DNA of 64,000 bases from Botryosphaeria dothidea (taxonomy: Eukaryota; Ascomycota; Dothideomycetes; Botryosphaeriales; Botryosphaeriaceae), in NCBI GenBank assembly GCA_011503125.2, contig WWBZ02000073.1, positions 1,736,001 through 1,800,000 on the forward strand, read 5' to 3'. The notes under the pieces were generated by a model. The model worked only from the letters and a program-made list of their open reading frames with translations. It was not told the origin of the DNA and made no database searches. Numbering within the stretch: position 1 is the stretch's first letter; every line of letters begins with the position of its first letter. The translations under genes and the position numbers were made by a program. Below, piece by piece: positions 47,381 through 58,262 of the stretch.

Positions 47381-50300
47381 ATGGCTCCCTCCACATTCGC
47401 ATCCGCTGCTGCGGGCAGCAATTCTACCGCCAACTCGACGCGTAACGACTCCGGCGGCGAATGGTCAGTACACCCGCCCCTCCGCCCGCCACGCGACATC
47501 GCAATCCACTTCGCGCGCCTGCCCGTCCTCTTGCCGCCGCCTTGCCTGTCTGATCTGTGACCTCCTCGATGCTGACGTGCCCAGGTCCCGACGCGCAAAC
47601 GGCGCAACGCAGACTTTCCGCCGCCCATCCCACGCCACGACTCTCTCCAACGCCGCCAGCACCAACGCGTCGAGCCCCGGCGTCTACGTTCCTCCCCACC
47701 GCAACGGCACCGCCACCGCCGAGAACCGATACCTCAAGGACTCTCTGCTCTCCTTGTTTCGCCAGATACCTCTCGATTCCGACGATGGACTGGACGCGCT
47801 GTATGCGGGTGGCTGGGAGCCGCAGTCTATGAACGGTGCATCTGGAGGCGCATGGGGCAGGAGTAACGAGCATGGCAAGGAGAATCCACCCGGTCCAGAT
47901 GTATGCTGGGACAGAGAGGGCACCATGCAGCCGCTGGGCTTGTCTGAAATGACGGAAGAGGAGAAGGAGGTAAGCGCCTGCCTCCCAACCATTTTTTCTG
48001 GCCTCTTTTTGGACTTCCAATGCCACTGAGACACTGTCTTCGATGCTCAGACCACTGTCGTGGATCTCGAGCGTGATGTCATATTTTCATCCTAGCAGGA
48101 CTCCTTCCGCAGAAGCTAACGTGTCCGCAGCACTTTGCCTCGTCTGTCAATTCGCCGCTCAAGATACCCAACCAAAATGCGAACAAAGAGAACAATCCGA
48201 AGGACGCCTTGGGACGCAAGACCTCCGTCTCGCATGCCAATGGACCAGGTAACTATGGATTATCCTCTCCGACAACCAACCGCCCTGGCACACGCCGACG
48301 CGACACAGGAGATGCCTATCCTTTCCCGTCTGCAGGCTCGCCGGCCACAAGCAGGTTCACTCAAGAATCCAATGCTGCTGTCCCGCCACCTGCGCTTCTG
48401 CGTCGACGCACGGACTATAAGGAGCCCAGCGCAGGTCCCGGCGCTGGGCAAGAGGAACGCGACAAGGACAAGGCTCCAGGCGATACTGCGGGCTCCCCAT
48501 TCGGCCTGAAGCGTAGCACTACCGGTCCTTTCAGTGTAGGAATTTCCGGTCCGTCTTCTCCGTGGAGCGCTGGGCCGCAAAGCGCTGGATTTTCACCTAT
48601 GGGTAGCTTCGGGAATTTCTCGCTTGCCACCAACACCGGTCAAGCATCTACTCCGACAGACAAAAGGCCGGGAATTGCAGCTTTACGCGGTGAAAGTCGT
48701 TTCAAGGGTTTGATGAACAAGGACAGTGCCGAGGATATGCAGAAGACGCTGAGGGAGAAGGCGTCCATGAATAGTCTGGGGAAGGTGCCTGAGAATGATC
48801 AGGGCAGGCAGACTCCTTCATGGATGGAAACACGTGCAAACCGTCCGTTGAGCAATGATACCGATCCGTATGCCGATGATGACAACATGCGCTCTGGTAG
48901 TGCTGCACTTGGGGGTGGCCAGGACACAAGCCCTCCTCGCCGCCAGATGACCGGATTCGGCACTCCGCAGAGGCAGGATTCCCGGGATGAGTCTGGATTT
49001 TCAGCCTTTGGCATGACTGCGGATAACACTGGCTTCAGCAGCTTTCTCCAGAGTCGCGATGCGTTCCATCATCATACTCCACAGCACCAAGGTCTCCATG
49101 GAAACGAGCCAATGAGCCCGACTGATACGAACCCATACCAGAGTCCCCAGCACGAGAAGCATGAATCCGAGGATATTGAAACTGACGGCTCCGACATTCA
49201 TAGTGCAGCTCTCCCCGGTCTTGGCGGATTCATGAACGATCCCGCAGCTGCTTCTGGGATGCCATCTTTCGGTGGCATTGGCAACATTGGCCGCGTCTCG
49301 TCTGCTTACGAAGCTGCCGCCAGTGACCGTAGCCAAACCTCAAGCGTCGGCCCGAACAGAGGATTCCCATCTCTTGGGGGTCTTGGAGGCCTGCCTGGGC
49401 TTGGTGGCGCCTCCGCCTGGCCTTCTGCTCAGCCTGCCGTCGGAACTCCCAACCGTGAACGTTTCAATCAACCCTTTGGCGACAACACTTTTGGATCAGT
49501 TGGCGAAATGCATTCTCCCAGCCTTGCAGGACTTGGCCCGAACAATCTCTATGGCGGTGGCTTTGGCTCTGGCTTGGGAGGGACGGGCTCGATCGGCCGT
49601 GGCAGCAAACTTGGGTCACTCTTCCCCACCGCGATGCAGGAGCAGATGAGATCTAGCGAACAGGGCAGGTTCGGAGATGATGGGTCTACTGAAGGTGATC
49701 GCCAGCATGTAACTTTCGGCAGGAATGCCTTTGGGGGCAGCGCAGGGCCTCACAGAGAGACCGACAGTCCTTTCCGCGGCGGCCGTGGTGTGTTCGACGA
49801 GATGCTGGCCAACAGCCTGCGGAACAACGAAGGCAATGCCATGGAAGGCCTGGGGCAGTTCGCATCCCCCGGCACTGGCGCCACACAAACCCCCACACTC
49901 GCCACCTCTCAGCAGCAGGGACCCATTGGTCAGCATGTCACTCAGGGCATACCGGCCCAGTCTCAGCCGGTTAGCAGCTCTGCTTCTAATCAGCCTCCTG
50001 CAGCACAGCAGCGTACGATGGTTATGCCTGATCGGATGAGGTGGGTTTACCGTGATCCGACGGGGAGGACTCAGGGCCCGTGGACTGGTCTAGAGATGCA
50101 CGACTGGTTCAAAGCTGGCTTCTTCTCTCCTGAGCTCTTGGTCAAAAAGGAGGAAGACCCAGAGTACGAGCCTCTGGCTCAACTAATTCGTCGCATCGGC
50201 AACTCTCGCGAGCCCTTCCTCGTTCCCCAGATCGGCATTCCACATGGTCCGCCCTCTACTCAGCCTGGCAATGCCTGGGCCAACGCCGGTATTACAGCTG

Positions 50301-52412
50301 GTAATGCTCAACCTCCGTTCCCGAACAGTTTCCCCAGCTTTGGCACTACCTTGACTGCTGAGCAACAGAACGCTCTAGAGCGCCGGAAGCAAGAGGAGCA
50401 GTACCTCATGGCTCGTCAGAAGGAACATCTTGCTCAGCAGCAAGTAATTGTCAAGCAGATGCAGCTGGGTATGCACCCGCAACAGCTTCACCACCACTCC
50501 AGTGCCCATAGCCTGCACAGCCAGCCCAGCTTCGGCAGCATTGCTTCTCCTGGCGGCTATCAGCCTTCACCCACCCAGGGTCCGATGCCTGGAATGGCTG
50601 GTTTCTTCGACAACTCCTTTCGTTCCGGCGGCGGGGCCTCTGGCCTACCGCCGATCGGTGCCGGAGTCGAGGGGCTAGGCAATTCGAGAGAGGATTTGCC
50701 AGCGATGCTGGATCGCATGAACCTTGGCCGAAGCGGCCAAGTGCCTTTTGGTGCCGCCCCTGGCGCGTTCGGCTCTCAACAGCAGGATGGTACTCACGCC
50801 CAGCAGGTCGCTAACATGCTCAATGACCGTGCTCGCCTCCAACGCGAGCAGCGCGACCACGACGCTCAGTCTAAGGATAATGAGGGCCTGTTTTCCCAGG
50901 AATCTGCCGAGCGCCTTCAGCAATTCCAGGAGCTTCGCGAGGAGCGCGAGAGGGAGTCTGCTGCCGGCCTGGATATCAACGATTTGCAGCAGGGGAAGCA
51001 GACTGATGAAGAAGAAAGTTGCGAGGAGCCTTCGACCCCAGCTCAAACTGCGGCCAATACGGCCAGGGCGACTGAGACACCTGGGAAAGCCTCTGAGCCA
51101 CTTTCTCTGACCGAGCAAGTCAAGGCTGCCTCCGCCAAGCAGACTCCGGCTCCTCAGTCTCCATGGGCTAAGATCGACACTACTATGCCTATGCCTTTCC
51201 CTCCGCCTCAGTCTGGCTCTCCTCTTCCCGCTCCAGCTGCGCAGAGGAAGCAGAACCTCGCCGACGCACTTCATCAGGAGACCCGTTCGCGTTCTCAGAC
51301 TCCCTCTGTGGACACCCCTAGTGCGTCCATCGCTCCTTGGGCTAAGGAAACTGTGGAAGCTCCTAAGGGTCCTTCGCTCAAGGAGATCCAGGAGGCCGAG
51401 GCCAAGAAGCGCGAGGAGGCCGAAGCTGCCGCTCAGGCCGCCCGTGCAGAACAACAGCGCAAGGAATTCCTTGCTGCTCACGAGCAAGCCCAGCCGCAGC
51501 CTAGCTTGCCTTCGAGTGCTACTTGGGCAAGCAATGCCTCGCCTGTCAATGCTCCCGGTACCCCATCTGCCTGGACTAAGGCAACCGTTGCAAAGACTCC
51601 CAGTTCCGCCGGTCCTATGAAGAAGACCCTCCAGCAGATCCAGAAGGAAGAAGAAGCTCGCAAACAGAAGGCGGCTGCGGCCGCGGCTGCTACCGCTGCT
51701 AGTGCTGCCGCTACTGCTGCCGTTTCGCAGGCAGTCAGTGGTGGTAAGCGGTATGCCGACCTCGCTAGTAAGCAAGCACCGATTACTGCCAACGCTCCCG
51801 GTGGTGCCTGGACCACTGTTGGTGCTAGCGGGAAGATCAAGACACCTGGCTCTGCTACTGTTGGCCCTATTGCTACGAGGACCCCGAGTGCTGGTAGCAT
51901 CCCAGCTATCAAGCCCAAGCCCGCTCCGCCGACGCGTGCTGTCTCACAAGCTGCTCCACTGGCTGGTGCTCTCGATGCGAAGGAGGAATTCAAGAAGTGG
52001 GCTGCCAACGAACTCAGGAACGATCTCATCAAGGGTACCGATGGTAAGTGCTCTTTGCATAGATATTTCAGAATATCAGTAATACTAACACCTGAGTTCA
52101 GCCGATGAATTTGTCAGCAACATGCTCAGCTTCCCCATCGACCTTGACATTGTCACTGAAGCAGTTCACTCCGTGTCCCAAACCATCGACTCTCGCCACT
52201 TTGCTCAGGAATTCATCCGCCGCCGTAAGCTCGCCGAAAAAGGTATTATCGAGAATACGGGTACCTCGAGCCCCGGTCCCGTCAACGGCTCTGGTGGCTG
52301 GAGCGAGGTCGCGAAGAAGGGCTCTACTACCAATATTGCCCAGACAAGTGCGGCCAAGGAGGATGTTGCCTTCAAGGTCGTTGCGGCCAAGAAAAAGGGC
52401 AGTAGGAAGTAG
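47381..52412 (+). CDS. GYF domain protein, SMY2/SYH1 family (5 exons)
   Basis: Proposed exons are 47381-47463, 47585-47969, 48051-48077, 48131-52043 and 52102-52412, giving a protein of 1,572 residues; the sum is in frame. Introns of 121, 81, 53 and 58 bp have GT..AG ends and branch-like sites (ACTAAC in the last, GCTAAC in the third). The 27-bp exon 3 with donor GTCATA is the weakest junction. Residues about 803-865 form a GYF domain (WVYRD, TQGPWTGLEMHDWF, AGFF), which binds proline-rich peptides; GPW and GFF replace GPF and GYF. Around it are long Gly/Ser/Pro/Gln-rich disordered stretches and a Glu/Lys/Ala-rich coiled coil near the C-terminus. A conserved tail follows (FIRRRKLAEKG, GGWSEVAKKG). 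Yeast relatives Smy2 and Syh1 act in mRNA handling and COPII transport; that role here is inferred from the family. Confidence 0.9.
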
Positions 52413-53182
52413 ACACGCGGCTTTTGAGGCGATTCCGAAATACGAGAAGCCAGGCCCAACAAAAGACAAAAAGAAAGAGAAAAGAACGAGAAGATGGCCG
52501 ATGGGGCACGGGAGTGTTGGAGAGCGTGATTAGTTGAGCTACTGTCGTTTTGCTTACTCGCCAATGATTGTTCTGTTGTTTGAATAGCGGAGGAGATGTA
52601 GTCATTCTTTTGGGGAACTTGTCATGGTGGATAGAAGCGTTTGCTCGTCGCACTGGTTCCTTGCAACCATGTATTCGTACCTCTCTTGCATCTGCACGTG
52701 GGATCGCCGTGGCGAGTGGGGATCATGTACTTCTGTAGCCACTCGTATGAATTGACCGATGCGGCATAATCGCTCATGTTTCGGTGTTTGTGACCTTATT
52801 TCGCCGTCGGGCTCGCTGAAGACTGACTCGGGTTTCACGTCGTGGTGCGGCTGAGCACCGCCGCCCGGGCGTCATTTGGACACACTCCCCAAGACGGGTA
52901 GTCAGGATGGAGCTCATCATCAGCCGCGGTCATTTCCTCGTTTCAGCTCGCCAAATGACTGCCGCATGTAAGCAGCTGACCCTGGATCTATCCGCGCCTC
53001 TTCTCTTGCCCGTTACCTGAATTCCTCCTATTAAATCCCGCTGCCTTCCGTTTTCTCGTATCACAGCCTGCTCACCCATCAACCCCTCCCCCGCAGCTCG
53101 CAAGGCCTGAGAGCACATACCGCAACAACTGCGCCGCACGAGTCGCGACAAGCTACACACCCGCGCGTGCGCAAGACCAGCC
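52413..53182. other. Intergenic region, GYF 3' side and glycine-zipper gene promoter
   Basis: I see no gene. The first part is the likely 3' untranslated region of the GYF gene. The last 200 bases are C-rich with a possible TATA-like TATTAAAT near 53,030, about 150 bp before the next start codon. Confidence 0.5.
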
Positions 53183-54165
53183 ATGTCGAGCAACGACTAC
53201 TACGGCGGCCAGCAAGGCTACGGCTACGGCCAGCAGCAAGGCTACCCGCCACCCGAGCAGCAACACCAGCAGTACGGCGGTCACAGCCCGTACCCGCCGC
53301 AGCAGGTGAGTCCGCCGCTTTTCCACCTTCTTCGACCTTTTTTTTCACTTTGTTTCCCCCTCTCAAGTTCACGCGTTTTTCTGACGATCACGCGCAGGGC
53401 GCCTACCCACCGCCGCCGCAGCAGCAGCACGACCAGTACAACAACACGTACCAGCAGCCCCACCACGACCCGTACGGCGCTCAGCAGCAATACCCCCCGC
53501 CGCACAACGCCTACTCGTCGCCCCAGCCCGCCTACAACAACGCCGTCGCCGTCCCGCCCTACCCGACCGAGGGCGAGCGCGGCCACTCGCCGTACCCGCC
53601 GCCCGCGGCTGCGTACGGGGGCGCGCCGCCGCCGCAGCACGGCTACGAGCACGGTGGCAGTGGTGGTGCGTACGGCCACCCGCAACAGCAGCACGGCGGC
53701 CAGAACACCGGGTACTACGGCGAGGGCGGAGCGGCGCCGGGCGGCGCCGCCGAGGGCGACCGCGGACTAGGCGCGACGGTGCTGGGCAGCGCGGGCGGCG
53801 CGTTCCTGGGGCACAAGATGGGGGGCGGTGCGCTGGGCACGCTGGGCGGGATGGTGGCGGGCGCCATCGGGGCGAACGTGTTGGAGAACCACCATGAGAA
53901 GTAAGCACATTCCGCGTTCCTTTCTTTTTTCTTTCTGATGCCGATGATGATGGCGTGTTGTAGGGACAAGAAGAAGAAGAAGAAGCATAAGCACAAGAAG
54001 CATGGCAGCAGCGACCACGGCTCGCACTATGGCGGGTCGTCGGCGGCGATTGGAGGGCTGTATCCGCCGAGCTACAGCAGCCACGGGCACAAGCATAAGC
54101 ATAAGCACAGGTCGAAGAGCAGGGGCGGCAGCAGCAGCAGCAGCTCTTCCAGCGATTCGGACTAG
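53183..54165 (+). CDS. Glycine-zipper 2TM-type protein with Pro/Gln/Tyr-rich N-terminus and Lys/His tail
   Basis: Exons 53183-53305, 53398-53900 and 53964-54165 give 275 residues; introns are 92 and 63 bp. The N-terminal 160 residues are low-complexity Tyr/Gln/Pro/Gly (repeats such as GYGYGQQQGYPPPEQQ), as in annexin-like or prion-like tails. Residues about 162-205 (LGATVLGSAGGAFLGHKMGG, then LGTLGGMVAGAIGANVLE) are a glycine-zipper segment with GxxxG-type spacing, able to form a paired membrane hairpin. Exon 3 encodes a Lys/His-rich block (DKKKKKKHKHKKHG) and a Ser-rich acidic end. Proteins of this layout are common in filamentous ascomycetes without a known function. Membrane insertion is a prediction. 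The ATG has a purine at -3. Confidence 0.85.
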
Positions 54166-54793
54166 ATGCGTTCAGCTAAGGTAGAAGGGTAGGGTCTGAG
54201 TGGTCTGGTTTCATTTGCTATTTTTTCCTTTTTTTGGGCATTCCTATCTTCGACGGTACCCTTGCGGCTGCTGAACGAAAAGTCTCAAGGCTTTTTGTTC
54301 TCACGACGATGACGATGTCCCCGAACTTTTAACCTTTTCCCCTTCTCCTGCAGGCTTGGGGTTATAATCCGATAGGCTTGGGGGTCGAGTCTGGTTTTGC
54401 CTTTTTTTTCACTTTTTGCGAATCGACAATGGCCCTTGCAGGAGCTTGAGTTTCGTGCAGATGACGCGCGCCGATTGTGTATTTGTTCGTCGTTGGTTGG
54501 TTCGTGTGATCAGGCATGCCGGGGAAAAGCTTCTCTGCGAACCAAGTGGGGGCGGGGCAGCTGATGATGATGATGCGAGCGAGAGCAAACAAGACAGGAA
54601 AAAATGCTGCCTTACCGGCTTTTCTTCGGCCGAAATTTTTGAACCCACCCGCCCGCCGCCGCCGCCCATGACTGTGACTTTTCTTTCTTAGATAATACAC
54701 CAGCCCAAAGACTCTGAGCGCGCTTTTTCTTCTTCTCTGGAGAGACAGCTGGCGTCAACCCCGTCTCCGTGAAAGAAAGGGAAAGAAAAAAAA
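54166..54793. other. Intergenic region before the TPR gene
   Basis: No supported gene. Open frames of about 90-110 codons on both strands have no motif and overlap each other. A pyrimidine-rich tract near 54,722-54,740 and an A-rich leader (GAAAGAAAAAAAA) directly before the ATG at 54794 look like the core promoter and leader of the downstream gene. Confidence 0.5.
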
Positions 54794-57679
54794 ATGGCAG
54801 ACGCCTTCCTGGCCTTCTTCCGGCGCTCGCTGCCCGCCGACCTGGCCACTACCATCGCCGCCGCCTCGCTCAACGATCAGCTCGCCGCCCTCCAAGCCGG
54901 CGACTTCGAGGCCGCCCTCACGCGCAGCCCGGCCGTCCAGGCGCTGCTCGGCCACGGCAGCACGGACGAAAAAACCGAGGCCGTCGCCGACTTCCCCGTC
55001 TGGACCGACTGGATCACCCGTCGCCTGACGGCGCTGCTGCTGCGTGAAGATGAGCAGAGGGATGTCGTCGCCGCCGCTTTCCTGGCTGCTGCCACAGCCG
55101 CCCTCCTCGCCTTCCTCCAGTCCAACGTCACCGGCCCGCCGCTGCCGTTCTCGTCCGCGCGCGCGCTGCTGCCGGCGGACGTCGTCGCCGACGCGGCGCG
55201 CCTGGCCGCGGTGCGGAGCGGGCTGGTGGCGAGCCTGGGCGCGGATGGCGTCGCGGCGTACGCGCTGGTGCCGAACGTCGAGCTGTTGTGCTTCGCGGAT
55301 GCGGTGGTGGGGTGTCCGGCGGTGGTGGGGGCGTTGGAAGGGGGCGCGTTGGGGACTGTGGCGGCGTGGGCGCGGTTGAGGGTGGCCGGGCTGAGGCAGC
55401 GGGTGCTTGGCGAGGTGGCGCCGAGCGTGCAGGCGGTGGTTTATGCGGAGGTGGAGGCGGTGGGGCGGGCGCTGGAGGGGCGGGAGGACGTGTGGGTGCC
55501 GTTTTTGTTGGAGAGGGCGGCGGCGCATACGGTGCATGGGTTTGATCGGAAGGCGAGGGAGGATTTGGAGGAGGCGGCGAGGGAGAGGGGGTTCGAGTTC
55601 GCGTTGACGGGGTTGTTGGGGAAGAGGACGAAGTGGCAGGAGAAGGCTACCAGTCAGCTTGTCGTGCTGGCGAGGAGTAAGGGGACTGATGGGGAGGAGG
55701 GGGGGAGCGGGAAAGGGAAGGGGAAGGCGGTGCAGAAGGAGGAGGTGGATGAGGAGATGAGGCCCAAGAATCTGGATTTGAACGACGATACGCTTTTGGA
55801 GTCGATATCCTTCTCGGAAAAACCAAAGTCGTCGACGGATGTCCTGGATGAGAACTCACTGCCGCCGAGCTTGGCTGCCCTGGATCCGGGAAATCAACCG
55901 AAACTGGAGCCGCTCGACTCGATTATTCTCCTTTCTTTGGCCTCTTCAATCACCAACACTTCGCCGCAAAACGGCCTGACAAGAGAGGAGACGATTCCTT
56001 ACGCTACCCGAGTTTTGGACGGAGGCAGCTCCAACTGGCAAGTCTATACCCAAGCTTTGCTTGCGCGCAGTAGGATCGAGGGTTACAGGTCAAAAACTGC
56101 GGAGCGTGGTCTTCTTCAGCTTCAAGCCCTTGTCGACCAGGTAATCGCAGACACAGCCGGGGATGGCTCCACGAATACCGCATCAGGAGAGGGCTCAGCA
56201 TCGACTTTCCTACCACGGCCACAGGAGGAGGATTCCGCCCCCGCCTCTGAGCGTCTACGCTATGTGTTCCAGCTGTGCTCCCCGACGAGATGGGAGCTTG
56301 AATCCGAATTGGCGCAGGCATGGGTCAAAATGGGTGGTCTCAGATCTGCACTTGAGATCTATGAGCGTCTTCAGATGTGGGCTGAAGTTGCGCTATGCTA
56401 TGCGGCTACGGAAAGGGAAGACAAAGCTAAAAAAATCGTTCGGAAACAACTGTTCCATTCGGCGGAAGGCCACGATGATGCGGCTGCCGAAGATGAGAAG
56501 TGGGAGGGTGCACCAAGAGATCCTGTGCCTGCCGATGCTCCGAGGCTGTACTGTATCCTGGGTGACATCGACAAGGACCCTGCAATGTACGAGAAGGCTT
56601 GGGAGGTATCGGGTAACCGGTACGCACGGGCTCAGCGCTCTCTGGGCCGCTTCTGGTATTCCGAGAAGGACTTCGTCAAGTCCGCAAACGCCTACTCGAA
56701 GTCCCTCCGTGTCAACCAGCTCAACCAGCAGAGCTGGTTCGCCCTGGGATGCGCGCTCCTCGAGCTCGCCGAGTTCGAACGTGCAGTAGAAGCCTTCACG
56801 CGCGTCGTGCAACTCGACGACAACGACGCCGAGGCCTGGAGCAACCTGGCCGCCGCCCTCCTCCGTCTCAAGCCCAAGGAAGAGGACGCTGCAACCAAGG
56901 CACCCGCCCCCAAGCTCGACGACGAAGAAGACGACCCCAACCACATCGACATCACGAAGGCGCGCCGCGACCCGCAGCAACACCGGCGCGACGCCATGAA
57001 GGCGCTCAAGCGCGCCGCGCACCTGCAGTTCGACAACTACCGCATCTGGGACAACCTGCTCACCGTCGCGGCGTCGCTCAGCCCGCCCAGCCACGCCGAA
57101 GTCATCACCGCCCAGCGCCGCATCATCGACCTGCGCGGCAAGACGGACGGCGAGGCCTGCGTCGACGCTGCCATCCTCGACGCCCTCGTGCGCGACGTCG
57201 TCGCCACCGAGGAGGGCGGGTACGACCCGTCTAAGCCGGGTCCGGCGCGCATGCTCGTGCGCATGGTCGACGAGGCTGTCGTCCCGCTTATTACGGGGAG
57301 TAGGCTTCTGTGGACGGTTGTGGCGAGGCTGGCGCTGTGGCGCAAACGCCCACAGGCTGCGCTTGATGCGCACGAGAAGGCGTGGCGCGCGGTTACGAGT
57401 AGGCCTGGCTGGGAGGCAGGGACTAGCGCAGACGGCGAGGCGGCGTGGAATGAGGTTGTCGATGCGACGATTGAGCTGGCGGATGCGTATGAGAGTCTGG
57501 GGCCGATGGAGCGGACGGAGGGGCTGAGTGCTGGGAGCGGAGAGGTGGTGATGAAGGATTGGAAGTTTAAGGCGAGGAGCGCGATTAAGGGGATTTGCTC
57601 GAAGGGCAAGGAGACGTGGGAGGGGACGGAGGGATGGGATAGGCTGAGAGGGGCTTTGGAGGGGTTGAAGGGGAATTAA
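54794..57679 (+). CDS. EMW1: TPR repeat protein of the EMW1/TTC27 family
   Basis: This is an intronless frame of 961 residues, the usual size for the family. The N-terminal third is helical and Ala-rich, followed by a Lys/Glu/Gly-rich linker near residues 295-325. The diagnostic part is the C-terminal half: LYCILGDIDKDPAMYEKAWE near residue 583, then tandem tetratricopeptide repeats at about 600-695 (RAQRSLGRFWYSEKDFVKSA, QSWFALGCALLELAEFERAV, AEAWSNLAAALLRL) and further helices to the end (QFDNYRIWDNLLTVAASL). Yeast Emw1 is essential and needed for cell-wall integrity; human TTC27 is the ortholog. The molecular role is a protein-interaction scaffold and is not better known. The A-rich leader and a good start context support the ATG. 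Confidence 0.92.
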   Translation: MADAFLAFFRRSLPADLATTIAAASLNDQLAALQAGDFEAALTRSPAVQALLGHGSTDEKTEAVADFPVWTDWITRRLTALLLREDEQRDVVAAAFLAAATAALLAFLQSNVTGPPLPFSSARALLPADVVADAARLAAVRSGLVASLGADGVAAYALVPNVELLCFADAVVGCPAVVGALEGGALGTVAAWARLRVAGLRQRVLGEVAPSVQAVVYAEVEAVGRALEGREDVWVPFLLERAAAHTVHGFDRKAREDLEEAARERGFEFALTGLLGKRTKWQEKATSQLVVLARSKGTDGEEGGSGKGKGKAVQKEEVDEEMRPKNLDLNDDTLLESISFSEKPKSSTDVLDENSLPPSLAALDPGNQPKLEPLDSIILLSLASSITNTSPQNGLTREETIPYATRVLDGGSSNWQVYTQALLARSRIEGYRSKTAERGLLQLQALVDQVIADTAGDGSTNTASGEGSASTFLPRPQEEDSAPASERLRYVFQLCSPTRWELESELAQAWVKMGGLRSALEIYERLQMWAEVALCYAATEREDKAKKIVRKQLFHSAEGHDDAAAEDEKWEGAPRDPVPADAPRLYCILGDIDKDPAMYEKAWEVSGNRYARAQRSLGRFWYSEKDFVKSANAYSKSLRVNQLNQQSWFALGCALLELAEFERAVEAFTRVVQLDDNDAEAWSNLAAALLRLKPKEEDAATKAPAPKLDDEEDDPNHIDITKARRDPQQHRRDAMKALKRAAHLQFDNYRIWDNLLTVAASLSPPSHAEVITAQRRIIDLRGKTDGEACVDAAILDALVRDVVATEEGGYDPSKPGPARMLVRMVDEAVVPLITGSRLLWTVVARLALWRKRPQAALDAHEKAWRAVTSRPGWEAGTSADGEAAWNEVVDATIELADAYESLGPMERTEGLSAGSGEVVMKDWKFKARSAIKGICSKGKETWEGTEGWDRLRGALEGLKGN

Positions 57680-58262
57680 GAGGGGTGGGGAGGCTGGAAA
57701 ATGGGAGGGAAAATACGGATGGAAGGGATTAGACGAGGGTATAGAAAAAGTTCATGAGCATTATGTTTTCCCTCAAGAGTCCGAGGTCAGTCATGGCCAA
57801 CCAGGCTGACGGTTCACAAAATTTAGAATGGTATGACGGCATGCTCTTTGCGTACAGGGTGGGAATTTTCATGTCAGCTCAAGTGTCTCGAAAGATCAAT
57901 TGTACTTACATCTGGATAGAAGCTACCACTCCCTGCGGTTTGGCCATTACGATTACAGTATCATGAAGAACGACCGTACAGATTCTTGTGGCAGCGGGCA
58001 CTTGTGGCAGCGGGCACTTGTGCCGCTAAGCTTACATAAGCCGAATATGAGAAGCATGGTAGTGGCCTGCAAGAATTCGTTCATCAACAAGGTTGAGGAC
58101 CAACGAAAACGCCCAGCAGTATCGCTTACTTGCATGAAGTAGACGCTTATTTTGTTAGCAACCTGCCAATAATACAAGCATTACCCCGCACGAGGTGCTT
58201 TTAAAGGCTGAGGCCAGACAGCCCAGAGCCTCGTCCGACTTACCATCCTACTCCACAACAGC
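57680..58262. other. Intergenic region between TPR gene and kinase
   Basis: I find no gene with recognisable content; two short open frames (57,754-57,966 and 57,900-58,142) lack motifs. The stretch contains a 16-bp tandem duplication. Confidence 0.5.
57985..58022. repeat. 16-bp tandem duplication
   Basis: CTTGTGGCAGCGGGCA occurs twice in direct succession (57985-58000, 58001-58016), followed by the first six bases of a third unit. It is probably replication slippage in an intergenic spacer. Confidence 0.8.

Noticed and set aside
47063..48034. Several overlapping 100-300 codon frames around the first exons of the GYF gene
   Set aside because: They cross the predicted introns in other phases. 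The spliced model gives the expected N-terminus and keeps frame over five exons.
50675..51775. 366-codon minus-strand open frame inside the GYF gene
   Set aside because: It lies wholly inside a conserved exon on the other strand and its Leu/Arg/Ser-rich product has no motif.
54755..55537. 260-codon minus-strand frame over the start of the TPR gene
   Set aside because: His/Arg/Pro-rich shadow of a GC-rich coding exon that has a family match on the plus strand.
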